64,000 bases of DNA. Source: Amia ocellicauda (taxonomy: Eukaryota; Chordata; Actinopteri; Amiiformes; Amiidae). The DNA lies in assembly GCF_036373705.1 (NCBI RefSeq), contig NW_027102659.1:372001-436000 (forward strand). The letters run 5' to 3'. The stretch's first letter is position 1. Each line of letters begins with the position of its first letter. Under the pieces are notes generated by a model that saw only the letters and a program-made list of their open reading frames with translations, had not been told where the DNA came from and searched no databases. Positions 63,321 through 64,000 of this stretch are shown in pieces. Both the position numbers and the translations under genes were made by a program.

Positions 63321-64000
63321 TTAGTTCAGGTCAGAGTCTGAATCAGTGGCGTAGATGTCGAATTCTTCGTCGCTGCCCCCAGCTTTAACTTCTTTACGGA
63401 AGAAATAAGCTTTTAGCTTGCCAGCGGTTTTTCTACTCGGCTCATCCAGGTCATTGAGCAGCTGCCCAAGTTTCTCTATTATAAACGGCTCCTTTTTCAG
63501 CTCCAGCAAAATCTCATCTATGATTTTCTGGACTTGTCCCACAGTGACATGTATGTGGGAGTAAGAGAGCGCCTTGATTAGTGCCGGTTTCAGCCACGGT
63601 TTGTTCAGTCTTCTGTAAAACACGTTGAAATAGAACAGGAAATAGTAACGGTCTGGTTCAAACAAACAACTGTGTCTCAACTGACTGGGGTGATTCACTT
63701 CACACCCCCGACAGACTTCTTTCAGAGCTCGGTCGATGAGAGCACTCAGAATATACACCAGGGTGCTTTTAACCACTCTGCTTACTTGGTCACATACCCC
63801 GGGCAAGAATCCTGCGTCTTCATCACGCCCCCGGGACAGTCCGATGCTCATTGGGTCGCCTGGTGGTTTGTGGGGTGTTTCTCCATCCATTGGACTGACC
63901 CCCTCCTGAGACGCACAGACGTTAGACAATTCGGCAAAATCGAGGCCCTCCATGAGCTCCAGAGGCTGGGGATCCCCGAGACTCATTTGGACATCCATCG
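63321..64000 (-). CDS. 282-aa protein with Cys/His cluster, copy D (5' end outside window)
   Basis: The C-terminal 226 or so codons are visible and open; the start lies beyond 64000. Asn for Thr at one site (ELSNVCAS). Confidence 0.7.
   Translation of the reverse strand, partial: MDVQMSLGDPQPLELMEGLDFAELSNVCASQEGVSPMDGETPHKPPGDPMSIGLSRGRDEDAGFLPGVCDQVSRVVKSTLVYILSALIDRALKEVCRGCEVNHPSQLRHSCLFEPDRYYFLFYFNVFYRRLNKPWLKPALIKALSYSHIHVTVGQVQKIIDEILLELKKEPFIIEKLGQLLNDLDEPSRKTAGKLKAYFFRKEVKAGGSDEEFDIYATDSDSDLN

Larger units (their letters stand above)
48967..64000. mobile_element. Maverick/Polinton copy D (right end outside window)
   Basis: Begins with the left terminal repeat AGTAGATAGT at 48967, preceded by CTTATG (48961-48966). 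The window ends inside the 282-aa gene. It holds the only fully open packaging ATPase and the best preserved multi-exon gene (only the start codon is changed). The integrase has a nonsense codon shared with copy B and a lost stop codon. The capsid gene has a 2-nt insertion near 59291. Confidence 0.95.

Noticed and set aside
1-64000. Free virus genome or bacterial sequence
   Set aside because: Host tRNA array, target duplications, introns and decayed genes show integrated elements in a eukaryotic chromosome.

Overview
This is animal nuclear DNA, most likely from a fish or another lower vertebrate. It is filled by four near-identical copies (A to D) of one Maverick/Polinton (adintovirus-like) DNA element embedded in a host tandem array that carries tRNA-Val genes. 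The vertebrate assignment rests on 73-nt tRNA-Val genes with internal A and B boxes, GT-AG introns, AATAAA signals and the Polinton gene set. It is an inference, and I cannot name a species.

Layout: copy A 1-11885 (left end outside the window), host array 11892-14471, copy B 14478-30602 (complete, 16125 bp), host array 30609-32601, copy C 32602-48180 (left end lost), host array 48187-48960, copy D 48967-64000 (right end outside the window). The ends are inverted repeats of about 185 bp that start AGTAGATAGT. A 6-bp target duplication, CTTATG, flanks every end that is present. The two longer arrays each contain an unoccupied version of the same site (12837-12842, 32232-32237), so the insertion sequence can be read directly.

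Each element has two converging gene sets. Plus strand: a seven-exon gene of unknown function, a protein-primed family B DNA polymerase, an A32/FtsK-HerA-type packaging ATPase, a 111-aa basic protein and a conserved protein of about 247 aa. Minus strand, read from the right end: a gene of about 236 aa, a 282-aa gene with a Cys/His cluster, a 130-aa gene with a possible Bcl-2-like segment, a retroviral-type integrase with a chromodomain, the penton (minor capsid) protein, a small basic virion protein, the major capsid protein and an adenain-like cysteine protease. Together these are a virion morphogenesis module (protease, two capsid proteins, core protein, ATPase) and a replication/integration module (PolB, integrase), plus accessory genes at the right end.

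All four copies are defective. Some lesions occur in every copy (stops and a frame change in PolB, a frame change in the penton gene) and so predate the amplification. Others are private, or shared by pairs of copies (A/C or B/D in the right half, B/C or A/D in part of PolB). With the identical flanks and TSD, this indicates that an already inserted element was amplified together with its tRNA-Val array as host DNA, with later recombination or gene conversion, rather than four independent insertions. The protease and the 111-aa gene are open in all four copies.
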